Assembly (NCBI GenBank): GCA_026125895.1
Contig: JAHCKG010000001.1
Location: forward strand, 372,001-436,000
Length of the DNA: 64,000 nucleotides
Origin: Pseudolabrys sp.
GTDB lineage: Bacteria; Pseudomonadota; Alphaproteobacteria; Rhizobiales; Xanthobacteraceae
Direction: 5' to 3'
Shown: piece after piece, positions 1-7,256 of the stretch
Layout: every line of letters starts with the position of its first letter
How positions within the stretch are numbered: the stretch's first letter is position 1
Translations under genes and position numbers: made by a program
The notes under the pieces: model-generated
Database searches by the model: none
What the model was told of the DNA's origin: nothing
What the model saw: the letters and a program-made list of their open reading frames with translations, nothing else

Positions 1-452
1 CCGGCCGCGCCGTAGCGACCGTTGAAACCGTCATGGTGTCGCGCACCATCGAACGCGGCGCCGTGCTGCGCGCCGCCGACCTCGTCGTCGAACGCCGGCC
101 GCGCTCGGAAGTCGGCCGCGACGCCATCGGCGGTCTCGATCAGGCCGTCGGCCAGGCAGCGCGCAACACGCTGCGGCCGGGCCAGGCGCTGCGCTCGGCC
201 GACCTCACCAAGCCGGAGATCGTGCTGCGCAACGAGATGGTGACCCTGGTGTTTGAAGCGCCCGGCCTGACGCTGACCATGCGCGGCAAGGCCCTGGAGT
301 CCGGCGCCGAGGGTGACATGGTGTCGGTGCTCAACGAGCAATCGAAGCGCAACGTGCAGGGCGTCGTCGCCGGCCCCGGCCATGTCGTCGTGCGATCCGC
401 CGTGCCGCGGCTCGCCGCCAATATCCCGGTGCCCGCGGACAACGGGCAATGA
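1..452 (+). CDS. flgA: Flagellar basal body P-ring assembly chaperone FlgA, C-terminal part
   Basis: FlgA is a periplasmic chaperone that helps FlgI subunits form the P ring around the flagellar rod. The frame is open from the window edge (base 3), so the 5' part, including any signal peptide, is missing. About 149 residues are visible and show the family C-terminal half: a SAF-like segment (GAVLRAADL, then RPGQALRSADL), followed by VTLVFEAPGLTLTMRGKAL and the closing GxVxVLNxQSKRNVQGVV pattern. The Met at base 33 is internal. flgH follows 82 bp downstream on the same strand, the usual flgA-flgH order in alphaproteobacteria, so they are probably co-transcribed. The identification is firm; only the 5' end is unknown. 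Confidence 0.93.
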   Translation, partial: GRAVATVETVMVSRTIERGAVLRAADLVVERRPRSEVGRDAIGGLDQAVGQAARNTLRPGQALRSADLTKPEIVLRNEMVTLVFEAPGLTLTMRGKALESGAEGDMVSVLNEQSKRNVQGVVAGPGHVVVRSAVPRLAANIPVPADNGQ

Positions 453-534
453 TGAGACGAAAATCGGCGATGGCGTGCGGCAACCGCCTTCGCTTCGCGA
501 ATTGATCGACAACGCCCAGTGAAAGTCAGTTGAG

Positions 535-1281
535 ATGAAGATGACCAGGTTGATGCGGCATTTGGCCCTCGCGGCGCTCGCCACGACGATGTTGAGCGGC
601 TGCTCTGCCTTCGACCGCCTGAAGAACATCGGCGAGCAGCCGAAGCTCTCGGCGATCGACAACCCGACCGCGGCGCCCGGCTACAAGCCGGTGCAGATGC
701 CGATGCCGGCGGCGCAGCCTGCCTCCTACAATCCGAACTCGCTATGGCGCAACGGCTCGCGCGCCTTCTTCAAGGATCAACGCGCGCATCAGGTCGGCGA
801 CATCCTCACGGTCAAGGTCAATATCACCGACAAGGCTAACATCGCCAACGACACCAAGCGCAGCCGCGTCAACGCCGAGGATTCCGGCATCGACAATTTC
901 TTCGGCAAGAGCAAACTGCCGATCGCGAATTCGGCGCTGCCGACCCGGCTATTCACCGCCGACTCCAACGCGTCGAGCGAAGGCAAAGGCTCGGTCGACC
1001 GATCCGAAGCGCTTTCGACCAACGTGGCCGGTGTCGTCACCCAGGTGCTGCCGAACGGCAACCTCGTCATCGAGGGCCGCCAGGAGATCCGCGTCAATTT
1101 CGAAATCCGTGAACTGATCGTCGGCGGCGTGGTGCGGCCGGAAGACATCGAGAGCGACAACACCATCGACTCCACCAAGATCGCGCAGGCGCGCATCGCT
1201 TACGGCGGCCGCGGCCAGATCACCGACGTGCAGCAGCCGCGTTACGGCCAGCAGGTGATGGATGTGATCCTGCCCTTCTAG
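535..1281 (+). CDS. flgH: Flagellar L-ring lipoprotein FlgH
   Basis: FlgH forms the outer-membrane L ring that, with the P ring, acts as bushing for the flagellar rod. The 248-residue product is of normal family length. It starts with a lipoprotein signal (MKMTRLMRHL, hydrophobic core, lipobox LSGC with Cys at about residue 23). The mature part carries the family segments SLWRNGSRAFFKDQRA, VGDILTVKVNITDKA and, at the C-terminus, the typical ARIAYGGRGQITDVQQPRYG and MDVILPF. Start chosen at the first Met; the next Met two codons later is also possible. It follows flgA, and a strong hairpin lies downstream before the converging gene. Confidence 0.96.
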   Translation: MKMTRLMRHLALAALATTMLSGCSAFDRLKNIGEQPKLSAIDNPTAAPGYKPVQMPMPAAQPASYNPNSLWRNGSRAFFKDQRAHQVGDILTVKVNITDKANIANDTKRSRVNAEDSGIDNFFGKSKLPIANSALPTRLFTADSNASSEGKGSVDRSEALSTNVAGVVTQVLPNGNLVIEGRQEIRVNFEIRELIVGGVVRPEDIESDNTIDSTKIAQARIAYGGRGQITDVQQPRYGQQVMDVILPF

Positions 1282-1415
1282 TTTGCAAGCGTGGTGAGGG
1301 GGCGTTGCGTCAGTCCCGAGACGTAAGCCCCGTGGCGTAGAGAAGCCCCTCACCTGTTCAGTGCTCCCGCGTTGTCTCTGTCGTCTCGCGAGCGGCAAAG
1401 ACAACGATCACGACG

Positions 1416-1446
1416 CGGCCCTCGGTAGCTCCCCTGCCGAGGGCCG
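1416..1446. terminator. Hairpin between converging flgH and the 2OG-Fe oxygenase gene
   Basis: A 13-bp stem (1416-1428 pairing with 1434-1446, one G-T wobble) encloses the 5-base loop CTCCC. It sits in the 198-bp gap between two converging genes, so it could end both transcripts. The downstream T content is moderate (TGTTCGTTTCG), hence intermediate confidence. Confidence 0.6.
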
Positions 1447-1479
1447 TGTTCGTTTCGATCAAGGGAAATGACGCCGCGG

Positions 1480-2181
1480 CTATGGCGCGCCGGTGTCCGC
1501 CCGGTGCAGCCAGCAATTGATCGTGAACCGCGAGTCGATAAAGGCCCTGGACGGCACGCTGACCGGCCGCACCTCATGGCGCAGCCAGCTCAGGAACACG
1601 ACCATCGTGTCGGGCTCCGGTGCGATATCGACATAGGCCGGCGACCCGCCGCTTCCGCCGGCGGACAACGTCGGCAGGGAGTGAATGCGCAATTCGCCGC
1701 CGCTGAACGGACGTGGCGTCACCGAGAAATAATAGACGCAGGAGAGCATCCGCAGCTTGGCGACGCGGTTGATGTTATCGACATGCGCGCCGAACTGGCT
1801 GCCATCGCCATAAGCGTTGATCTCCAGACCTTTCGGCTCGGGCAGCACGTCGGGCAACTGAAGCCGGTCGAGCGTCGGCTCGATGATCTTGCAAACATAT
1901 GCCGCGAAAGGCGCAGCGAATTCTCCGAGATCTCTGTTCCAGACCGATCTGCGTCGATTGACGTCGATCGAGCGCTGCCCGGTCTCACGGTTGAACACTT
2001 CGCGTGGCGTGAAGTCAGCTTCGGTCGCGGCCACATGCGCGAGCAGACCGGCGACCGCCCTTGCCCCGAGCACATCGCGGAAAATGACATGCGGGCAGCG
2101 CGCTGCCACAACATCGCGGCTGTCGGCCTCGGCTCCTCTTGCCATCCGGATATTAGCGCATACACGGATGAGTTGAGTCAA
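1480..2181 (-). CDS. 2OG-Fe(II) oxygenase, prolyl 4-hydroxylase-like
   Basis: This is a small non-haem iron dioxygenase of the 2-oxoglutarate/Fe(II) superfamily (P4Hc type), which couples decarboxylation of 2-oxoglutarate to hydroxylation of a substrate that cannot be read from sequence. Of its 233 residues, the iron triad is visible: H133 and D135 in FGAHVDN, and H202 in LRHEVRPV. An Arg likely to bind 2-oxoglutarate lies near R218 in SRFTINCWL. A double-stranded beta-helix region starts around residue 115 (GLEINAYGDG). No signal peptide, so cytoplasmic. It lies among flagellar genes, converging with flgH, with no visible functional link to them. The start may instead be Met13. Confidence 0.8.
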   Translation of the reverse strand: MTQLIRVCANIRMARGAEADSRDVVAARCPHVIFRDVLGARAVAGLLAHVAATEADFTPREVFNRETGQRSIDVNRRRSVWNRDLGEFAAPFAAYVCKIIEPTLDRLQLPDVLPEPKGLEINAYGDGSQFGAHVDNINRVAKLRMLSCVYYFSVTPRPFSGGELRIHSLPTLSAGGSGGSPAYVDIAPEPDTMVVFLSWLRHEVRPVSVPSRAFIDSRFTINCWLHRADTGAP

Positions 2182-2325
2182 TATCGCCAGGTTGTCTGAC
2201 TGCTATCGTCGCTATGGCTTGCCGCGCACGTCGCCGGCGTCATGAGCGTCGCTACATGATGCGCGACATAAAGACGGCACAATCGGGCGCGCCTATCGCA
2301 GCACGAATGCGAAGGAGCGGCGGCG

Positions 2326-2709
2326 ATGTGGCGAGCGTTGATGATGATGGGTGCTCTGGTCAGCCCCGCTGTCGCCGATGACTTCTTCAGCGGCCATCCG
2401 GCGTTCTCGCCGGCAGAAACGCCGCCGGCGAAGTCCGCGCAGTGCGAGGAGATTCGCGCCATGGCCGAAGACGTGCCGCGCGATGGCGATCGCGTCGATC
2501 TCTCGGTGACGGGCAAGCTGACATTGGTGAAGACCGACGGCGCGCTCTGGTATCTCGTCGTGTGCTCGGACCTGCGCGTGATGTGCGTCGCCTATCAAAG
2601 CAACGATATGAAAGTCGGCGACCGCGTTGAAATGCGCGGCGCCTATCGCCGCCTCGATCCCAACCACGCGGTGCTCGATCCCTGCCTGGCGACGGCGGAA
2701 CCGGAGTAA
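2326..2709 (+). CDS. Small secreted protein, possibly OB-fold
   Basis: A 127-residue protein with a short signal peptide (hydrophobic start, likely cut after PAVA near residue 17), so exported to the periplasm. I do not recognise a named family. The mature part has the rhythm of a small beta-barrel: VDLSVTGKLTLVKTDGALWYLVVC, then VMCVAYQSNDMKVGDRVEMRGAY, where KVGDRVEMRGAY resembles the closing strands of OB-fold domains. Four Cys residues (about 42, 80, 86 and 119) could form disulfides. It is divergent from the 2OG-Fe oxygenase, sharing a 144-bp upstream region, and is followed by the cold-shock gene with its own promoter. No function is inferred. Confidence 0.65.
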   Translation: MWRALMMMGALVSPAVADDFFSGHPAFSPAETPPAKSAQCEEIRAMAEDVPRDGDRVDLSVTGKLTLVKTDGALWYLVVCSDLRVMCVAYQSNDMKVGDRVEMRGAYRRLDPNHAVLDPCLATAEPE

Positions 2710-2764
2710 GGCAGGCTTGCCGCGCCTCGCAAACGCGCGTTTTCAGGGCATTATTTAAATTCTG

Positions 2765-2793
2765 TTGACAACCAAGGCTATTATGCGTATCTG
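2765..2793 (+). promoter_or_regulatory. Predicted sigma70 promoter of the cold-shock gene
   Basis: TTGACA (2765-2770), a 17-base spacer and TATCTG (2788-2793). The predicted transcript starts near 2800, giving a leader of about 140 bases. Long leaders are typical of cspA-type mRNAs, where they act as cold sensors. The ribosome site AAAGGAA (2928-2934) lies 8 bases before the start codon. Confidence 0.5.
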
Positions 2794-2942
2794 TACTGTT
2801 GTTGGAACAAATCTTTTTTGGTTTTGTCGCCGCAGACATTGATCGCGGCCGCCACCCTCAAAAACTCGAAATGTTTCGATCGCCGCTGCGACGCCGTCGC
2901 TCGGTGCGATAAACTATGTAGATAACCAAAGGAACTTGCCTG

Positions 2943-3146
2943 ATGGCAACCGGTACCGTGAAATTCTTCAATACCCAAAAGGGCTTTGGCTTCATTACCC
3001 CGAATGACGGCTCGCGCGATGTGTTCGTTCACATCTCGGCGGTCGAGCGCGCGGGCATGAGCAGCCTGATGGAAGGCCAGAAGGTGTCGTACGAAATCGT
3101 CACCGAGCGCGGCAAGCAGGCCGCCGGCAACCTGCAGAACGCGTAA
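2943..3146 (+). CDS. Cold-shock protein of the CspA family
   Basis: A 67-residue single cold-shock domain, a small OB-fold RNA/DNA-binding protein that melts RNA secondary structure. RNP1 (KGFGFI, residues 14-19) and RNP2 (VFVHIS, residues 28-33) are intact, with the N-terminal GTVKFFN strand and a C-terminal [16 protein letters not shown] segment. Length is exactly that of the family. A good ribosome site (AAAGGAA) precedes the ATG, a long leader starts from a near-consensus promoter, and a hairpin with seven Ts follows. It is therefore a monocistronic unit. Whether it responds to cold or to growth phase cannot be told. Confidence 0.95.
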   Translation: MATGTVKFFNTQKGFGFITPNDGSRDVFVHISAVERAGMSSLMEGQKVSYEIVTERGKQAAGNLQNA

Positions 3147-3203
3147 GCTGCGTTTTGACTAATTCTGCGCCGGCTCGCTTAACGCGGCCGGCGCGTTTGA
3201 AAA

Positions 3204-3259
3204 CCTGAGACCAGTCGCGACGCCGGATGTACGCGCGCGAGGATGTCTCGGGTTTTTTT
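3204..3259 (+). terminator. Rho-independent terminator of the cold-shock gene
   Basis: CCTGAGAC (3204-3211) pairs with GTCTCGGG (3245-3252), and the stem extends by AAAA/TTTT. Seven Ts follow (3253-3259). The enclosed 33 bases contain the small palindrome GTCGCGAC. A second hairpin, 3167-3174 with 3187-3194, lies just upstream. The rest of the 312-bp gap 3147-3458 shows no gene. Confidence 0.7.
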
Positions 3260-3458
3260 ATTTGCCCGGAGTGATGCGGCTCCGTCGCGCATCGCGTCGG
3301 CGCGAAGATCGGCATCGCAAAGCGCGGCCATGAGAGTGGTGCAATAGTCCGCCTCGCGCGCGCCCCTTCCTCTTGATCATCGTCAATGCTGCCTCGCGCG
3401 ATCTGCCGAGTATTCCCTGGCCATCTCACGATCGACCAGCCACAGGGAGTATTCAGCT

Positions 3459-3935
3459 ATGGCGGCTCCTCTTTTCCTCCGCCTCACAGCCGCGCTCGGT
3501 GTCGCCGCCTTCCTCGGCACAGCCGCACCAGCCAACGCCGCGCCGGTGCCGTCGAGCGTCGCGACGCTGCAAGCCGCGACCGCCGGCGATGTCATTGACG
3601 TTCGCTACCGTGGCCGCGGCGGCGCCGGTATCGCCGCCGGCATTGCCAGCGGTCTGATCATCGGCGGCATCATCGCCTCGCAGCCGCGCTACTACGGCTA
3701 TGGCCCGGGCTATTACGGCTACGGCCCCGGATATGACGGCTACTACTATGGTGGGCCGCCGCCGCTGTTCTACGGTCCGCGGGTGTTCTATCCGCCGGGC
3801 CATTACGGCCCGGTCGTCGGACCCGGGTACGGCGGGGGCGGCTGGATGTCGTATTGCTACTCGCGCTACCGCTCGTTCGATCCCGCCACCGGCACTTACA
3901 TGGGCTATGACGGCCGCCGTCACCCCTGCCGTTAA
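3459..3935 (+). CDS. Secreted Gly/Tyr-rich protein with BA14K-like C-terminus
   Basis: A 158-residue exported protein. A signal peptide (residues 1-27, cut near ANA-AP) is followed by a hydrophobic Gly-rich segment (GIAAGIASGLIIGGIIAS), a low-complexity stretch of repeated YYGYGPGY units, and a C-terminal segment MSYCYSRYRSFDPATGTYMGYDG, which is the hallmark of BA14K-type proteins. That family was named from a Brucella immunoreactive protein with lectin-like activity; its role here is unknown. The hydrophobic segment suggests anchoring in or across a membrane. Ribosome site AGGGAG lies about 12 bases before the ATG. A strong shared terminator separates it from converging dksA. Confidence 0.8.
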   Translation: MAAPLFLRLTAALGVAAFLGTAAPANAAPVPSSVATLQAATAGDVIDVRYRGRGGAGIAAGIASGLIIGGIIASQPRYYGYGPGYYGYGPGYDGYYYGGPPPLFYGPRVFYPPGHYGPVVGPGYGGGGWMSYCYSRYRSFDPATGTYMGYDGRRHPCR

Positions 3936-3956
3936 GACCTGACAGGCACCCAAAAA

Positions 3957-3984
3957 AATTGCCCGGCGCGACGGCCGGGCAATT
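3957..3984. terminator. Bidirectional terminator between the BA14K-like gene and dksA
   Basis: AATTGCCCGGC (3957-3967) and GCCGGGCAATT (3974-3984) form an 11-bp perfect stem with a 6-base loop. A run of seven As on the left gives a T-tract on the minus strand, so termination should be strongest for dksA. The plus strand has only a short TTT. Confidence 0.85.
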
Positions 3985-4011
3985 TCGGATTTAAATGTGT
4001 GCGCGCGGCGA

Positions 4012-4440
4012 TCAGTCGTCGCGGTAGACGCGTTCCCGGCGTTCGTGGCGCTCCTGCGCCTCGACCGACAAGGTCGCGATCGGCCGCGCTTCGAGGCGTC
4101 GCAGCGAAATTGGTTCGCCGGTCTCTTCGCAATAGCCGTAGGTGCCGTCCTCGATCCGCCCCAGCGCCTCGTCAATCTTGGCGATCAGCTTGCGCTGGCG
4201 GTCGCGGGCGCGAAGCTCGATCGACCGGTCGGTTTCCGATGACGCCCGGTCTGCAAGATCCGGGTGATTCTGGTTCTCCTCCTGGAGGTGCTGAAGTGTT
4301 TCCTTCGCCTCCTTCAGGATATCTTCGCGCCATTGCAGCAGCTTGGCGCGAAAGTACTCGCGCTGCCGCTCGTTCATGAACGGTTCCTTATCAGACGGCC
4401 GATAAGGCTTAACTTTCGCCAACATCCCACCGACTCCCAT
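4012..4440 (-). CDS. dksA: RNA polymerase-binding transcription factor DksA
   Basis: DksA binds the secondary channel of RNA polymerase and, with ppGpp, tunes rRNA and amino-acid promoters in the stringent response. From the chosen start (142 residues) it has the coiled-coil arm (MNERQREYFRAKLLQWREDILKEAKETLQ) and the C-terminal zf-dskA domain (DGTYGYCEETGEPI, then RLEARPIATLSVEAQ). Only one Cys of the usual CxxC-x17-CxxC zinc finger remains, as in many alphaproteobacterial DksA proteins. The open frame extends 40 codons upstream to 4560, but that part is atypical; Met at 4440 fits the family. It lies downstream of fliX on the same strand, with its own probable promoter between. Confidence 0.92.
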   Translation of the reverse strand: MGVGGMLAKVKPYRPSDKEPFMNERQREYFRAKLLQWREDILKEAKETLQHLQEENQNHPDLADRASSETDRSIELRARDRQRKLIAKIDEALGRIEDGTYGYCEETGEPISLRRLEARPIATLSVEAQERHERRERVYRDD

Positions 4441-4487
4441 CGTCTTCTTATTGTGCTGCGTGAAGTCCCCTCCCGCGGTGGCAGGCT

Positions 4488-4517
4488 TATATACTGGCCA
4501 CGGGCACGCGACAACAA
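4488..4517 (-). promoter_or_regulatory. Possible sigma70 promoter of dksA
   Basis: Read on the minus strand: TTGTTG (4517-4512), an 18-base spacer and TATATA (4493-4488). The start would lie about 40 bases before the dksA ATG. It falls within the 40-codon upstream extension of the open frame, which supports the shorter protein start. Confidence 0.4.
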
Positions 4518-4603
4518 CGTTGCGGCGTCGTCCCACTGCCTGATTTTTATGAAAGTTCAATGACTTGCCGGAAGTACCGACCGGCGGCGGTCAGGCCCTG
4601 AGG

Positions 4604-5017
4604 CTACCTTCGGGCCGCTTTGGCGAGTTCCACGGCGACGCGGAGATCGATTTCCGCCAGAACGCCGTCCAGCCCCGAGTCGCCTGTACTGTCGGTCAGG
4701 CCCTCGGCCGCCACCTTGAGCCGGGCCACCGTCCCGGTATCCAGCGACCCGTCGATCATGCCGAGCTTGAGCTCGTCGAGCACGTCCAATGCCCGGCGGC
4801 CCTTGGCGGCGCCCCGCTTCCTGCGCTCGAGAAGATCGTCGATGCCCTGCAACGCCAGCAGGCTGTCGAGGCTGGCGACCGAGCGTAGGCCACTGGCCGA
4901 TGAAGCGCTCGCCGGCGTGTCGCCTTCCGACAGGCTGAAGGTGCCGCCGCCTCCTGCCCGCCGCGCGGCGGAGGGAGTGGCCGACAGCGAGGCCGCGTTC
5001 GTTCCGGTGATGCGCAT
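4604..5017 (-). CDS. fliX: Flagellar assembly regulator FliX
   Basis: FliX is a small alphaproteobacterial protein. In Caulobacter it couples completion of the early basal body to the sigma54 activator FlbD, thus gating late flagellar genes. The 137-residue product has the family start MRITGTN, a Gly/Ser-rich linker, and the conserved C-terminal half: SLLALQGIDD, ERRKRGAAKGRRALDVLDELK, then GDSGLDGVLAEIDLRVAVELAKA. It is divergent from flgI across a 282-bp region that holds a sigma54 promoter and FlbD-like dyads, the same neighbourhood as in Caulobacter. A CtrA-like half site pair at 5115-5130 could serve fliX itself. Confidence 0.93.
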   Translation of the reverse strand: MRITGTNAASLSATPSAARRAGGGGTFSLSEGDTPASASSASGLRSVASLDSLLALQGIDDLLERRKRGAAKGRRALDVLDELKLGMIDGSLDTGTVARLKVAAEGLTDSTGDSGLDGVLAEIDLRVAVELAKAARR

Positions 5018-5114
5018 GGCGCTTTCGTGATCCCGATGGGTGACGCGAGCGCTCCCCGCTCGCGTTACGACGCAGGACGCCCCGCTACCTTCCCGGAACC
5101 TGCGCCGCTCATGG

Positions 5115-5130
5115 TTAATGGGCCGTAAAC
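5115..5130. promoter_or_regulatory. CtrA-like box in the fliX-flgI intergenic region
   Basis: TTAA (5115-5118), seven bases, then TAAAC (5126-5130). The CtrA consensus is TTAA-N7-TTAA(C), so there is one mismatch. In Caulobacter CtrA starts the flagellar cascade, which makes the location sensible, but a single imperfect match is weak evidence. Confidence 0.3.
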
Positions 5131-5133
5131 GCC

Positions 5134-5169
5134 CCGGCAGTTTTTGCCGGCCGGGACGGTTACTGCCGG
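5134..5169. promoter_or_regulatory. FlbD-like (ftr-type) enhancer dyads upstream of flgI
   Basis: A perfect dyad CCGGCA-N5-TGCCGG lies at 5134-5150. A second, imperfect copy follows directly (CCGGGA 5151-5156, TGCCGG 5164-5169). They are about 80-110 bp upstream of the sigma54 -24 element at 5246, the usual distance for an enhancer-binding activator. The same 17-bp design recurs upstream of flgE. The match to Caulobacter FlbD sites is from memory, not from a search. Confidence 0.55.
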
Positions 5170-5245
5170 GTTAAGGGCTTCATCCGGTGCCCGATCAAAA
5201 CCGATAATCACATATCCATCAGTGGCTTATGCACAGCCGCACACT

Positions 5246-5261
5246 TGGCACGGCTCTCGCA
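5246..5261 (+). promoter_or_regulatory. Sigma54 (-24/-12) promoter of the flgI operon
   Basis: TGGCACG-GCTC-TCGCA. Against the consensus TGGCACG-N4-TTGCW there is one mismatch, and the GG and GC cores are separated by exactly 10 bases. The transcript would start near 5273, about 27 bases before the flgI ATG at 5300. Confidence 0.75.
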
Positions 5262-5299
5262 AGGGTTACGTCGGTCAAACGTCACATTGGGGAGCAGTG

Positions 5300-6415
5300 A
5301 TGACGCCGACGAAATGGTCCGTCCTCGTGGCGGCAGCCTTGTGCCTGTTCACCTCGGCTCACGCCGGGGCGACCTCGCGCATCAAGGACCTGGCGAATAT
5401 CGAAGGCGTGCGCCAGAACCAGTTGATCGGCTACGGCCTCGTGGTCGGCCTCAACGGTACCGGCGACACGCTCAACAACATTCCGTTCACCCGGCAGTCG
5501 CTGCAGGCGATGCTGGAGCGCCTCGGCGTCAACATCCGCGGACAGACCTTGCGCACCGGCAACGTCGCCGCGGTGATGGTCACCGCCAACCTGCCCGCCT
5601 TCGCCACCCAGGGCACCCGCATCGACGTCACGGTCTCCTCGCTCGGCGACGCCAAGAGCCTGCAGGGCGGCATGCTGCTGGTGACGCCGCTGCTCGGCGC
5701 CGACGGCAACGTCTATGCCGTCGGTCAAGGCTCTCTCGCCATTGGCGGTTTCCAGGCCGAGGGCGATGCCGCCAAGATCACGCGCGGCGTGCCAACGGTC
5801 GGCCGCATCGCCAATGGCGCGCTGATCGAGCGCGAGATCGATTTCAATCTCAATCGGCAGAGCCAGCTGCGCATGGCGCTGCGCAATCCGGACTTCACCA
5901 CCGCGCGGCGCATCGCCGCCGCGATCAACGATTACATCGGCGTGCCGACGGCGGAATCGCTCGACCCCGGCACTGTCGGCATCACCGTGCCGAACCAGTA
6001 CAAGGGCAACGTCATCTCGCTGCTCACCGAGATCGAGCAGTTGCAGATCGAGCCCGACGCCGCCGCCAAGATCGTCATCGACGAGCGCTCCGGCATCATC
6101 GTCATGGGCCGCGACGTGCGCGTCTCCATGGTCGCGGTCGCGCAAGGCAATCTCACCGTGACCATCACCGAAACGCCGCAGGTCAGCCAGCCCGGCCCGT
6201 TCGCGCCGCGCGGCGCGCAGACCGTGGTCGTGCCGCGCACCCGTATCGGCGTGCAGGAAACCGGCAAGCAGCTCGCCGTGGTCAAGGACGGCATCTCGTT
6301 GCAGCAACTCGTCGACGGCCTCAACGCGCTCGGCATCGGTCCGCGCGACATGATCGCCATCCTGCAGGCGATCAAGTCGGCCGGCGCCATCCAGGCCGAC
6401 ATCGAGGTGATGTGA
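5300..6415 (+). CDS. flgI: Flagellar P-ring protein FlgI
   Basis: FlgI builds the periplasmic P ring around the flagellar rod. The chosen ATG has a good ribosome site (GGGGAG) and gives a 371-residue protein with a Sec signal peptide (cut near AHA-GA, residue 23). The mature start SRIKDLANIEGVRQNQLIGYGLVVGLNGTGD is diagnostic, as are QSLQAMLERLGV, TVSSLGDAKSLQGG, and the C-terminal LVDGLNALGIGPRDMIAILQAIKSAGA. The frame is open further upstream to 5144, but that segment covers the promoter. Its stop codon overlaps the next ATG (TGATG), so translation of flgI and flgJ/cheL is probably coupled. Promoter: sigma54 site at 5246. Confidence 0.97.
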   Translation: MTPTKWSVLVAAALCLFTSAHAGATSRIKDLANIEGVRQNQLIGYGLVVGLNGTGDTLNNIPFTRQSLQAMLERLGVNIRGQTLRTGNVAAVMVTANLPAFATQGTRIDVTVSSLGDAKSLQGGMLLVTPLLGADGNVYAVGQGSLAIGGFQAEGDAAKITRGVPTVGRIANGALIEREIDFNLNRQSQLRMALRNPDFTTARRIAAAINDYIGVPTAESLDPGTVGITVPNQYKGNVISLLTEIEQLQIEPDAAAKIVIDERSGIIVMGRDVRVSMVAVAQGNLTVTITETPQVSQPGPFAPRGAQTVVVPRTRIGVQETGKQLAVVKDGISLQQLVDGLNALGIGPRDMIAILQAIKSAGAIQADIEVM

Positions 6416-6777
6416 TGAGCGCCAGCCTCACCACCGCGCTGCCCGTCCCCGGTCTGTCGGCGATCGACGCGCTCAAGGCGCAAGGCACGCCGTCCGCGAG
6501 CGGCACCACGATGCGCCGGCACATGACGCCCGATCAGTTGAAGGCCAAGGCCAAAGCGTCGTCGGAAGACTTCGAGGCCGTGTTCCTGAACAGCATGTTC
6601 CAGCAGATGTTCACCGCCACCGACGGCGAAGGTCCGTTCGGCGGCTCGGGCGCCACCGGCGTCTGGCGCTCCTTCCTCACCGACGAATACGCCAAGAACT
6701 TCGCCAAGGCCGGCGGCATCGGCATTGCCGGCGCCGTCTACGATACCTTGCTCGCGCAACAGGAGATCCGCCCGTGA
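6415..6777 (+). CDS. Rod-binding protein, FlgJ N-terminal domain type (CheL-like)
   Basis: A 120-residue protein with the rod-binding domain found at the N-terminus of enterobacterial FlgJ. It lacks the muramidase half, as usual in alphaproteobacteria, where Caulobacter calls it CheL. Visible family segments: a basic linker (DQLKAKAKASSEDFEAVFLNSMFQQMF), then FGGSGATGVWRSFLTDEYAKNFAKAGGIGIA. Predicted role: scaffold for rod assembly in the periplasm, with the cell-wall hydrolase supplied elsewhere. The ATG overlaps the flgI stop by one base, and the stop overlaps the next gene's GTG by three, so the three genes form one tightly coupled operon. Confidence 0.9.
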   Translation: MSASLTTALPVPGLSAIDALKAQGTPSASGTTMRRHMTPDQLKAKAKASSEDFEAVFLNSMFQQMFTATDGEGPFGGSGATGVWRSFLTDEYAKNFAKAGGIGIAGAVYDTLLAQQEIRP

Positions 6778-7256
6778 CCCAACAGGCCCCGACCGCCATG
6801 AAGCCCGCGGCCATCGGCACCGCCGAGGAAGCGGCGTCGGCCATTGACCGACTGAACACCATCATGGACCGGCTCGAGACGACAGTGGCCGAGGAGACGA
6901 CGCGCGTGCGCGTCGGCCGCTTGCGTGACGCGCTCGCCCTCGATGCGCAGAAGCTCGAGCTGTCGCGCGCCTATACGGCCGAAAGCGAGCGGGTGCGCGC
7001 CGCCAAAGCGATCTGTGCGGCATCGTTGCCCGAGGCGCTGGCGCGGCTGCAGGCGCGTCACGAGACCTTCCGTAACCTTTTGCAAACCAATCTGACCGTG
7101 CTCGCCACCGCGCATGCGGTATCCGAAGGCATCGTGCGCGGCGTGTCCGGCGAACTGGCACGCAAGCAGACGCCCTCGACCTACGGCGCCAATGGCCGCG
7201 CCACTGCGCCATCGCCGCGGACAACGCAGCCTTTGGCGGTCAGCCGGTCGCTGTGA
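6774..7256 (+). CDS. FlgN-like flagellar export chaperone (FlbY-type)
   Basis: A 160-residue, mostly alpha-helical protein starting at GTG (6774), which overlaps the stop of the preceding gene (GTGA). The helical pattern (AASAIDRLNTIMDRLETTVAEETT, LRDALALDAQKLELSRAYTAES, PEALARLQARHETFRNLLQTNLTVLATAHAVSEGIV) fits FlgN-family chaperones, which hold the hook-filament junction proteins FlgK and FlgL in the cytoplasm before export. FlgK and FlgL are encoded 5 kb downstream. Position after flgI-flgJ matches alphaproteobacterial flagellar clusters. The N-terminal 24 residues and the Pro/Thr-rich tail are not conserved-looking. A Met at codon 9 is an alternative start. Confidence 0.75.
   Translation: MTQQAPTAMKPAAIGTAEEAASAIDRLNTIMDRLETTVAEETTRVRVGRLRDALALDAQKLELSRAYTAESERVRAAKAICAASLPEALARLQARHETFRNLLQTNLTVLATAHAVSEGIVRGVSGELARKQTPSTYGANGRATAPSPRTTQPLAVSRSL

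Noticed and set aside
4441-4560. 40-codon upstream extension of dksA
   Set aside because: The extra residues are unlike DksA proteins and the stretch contains a plausible promoter.
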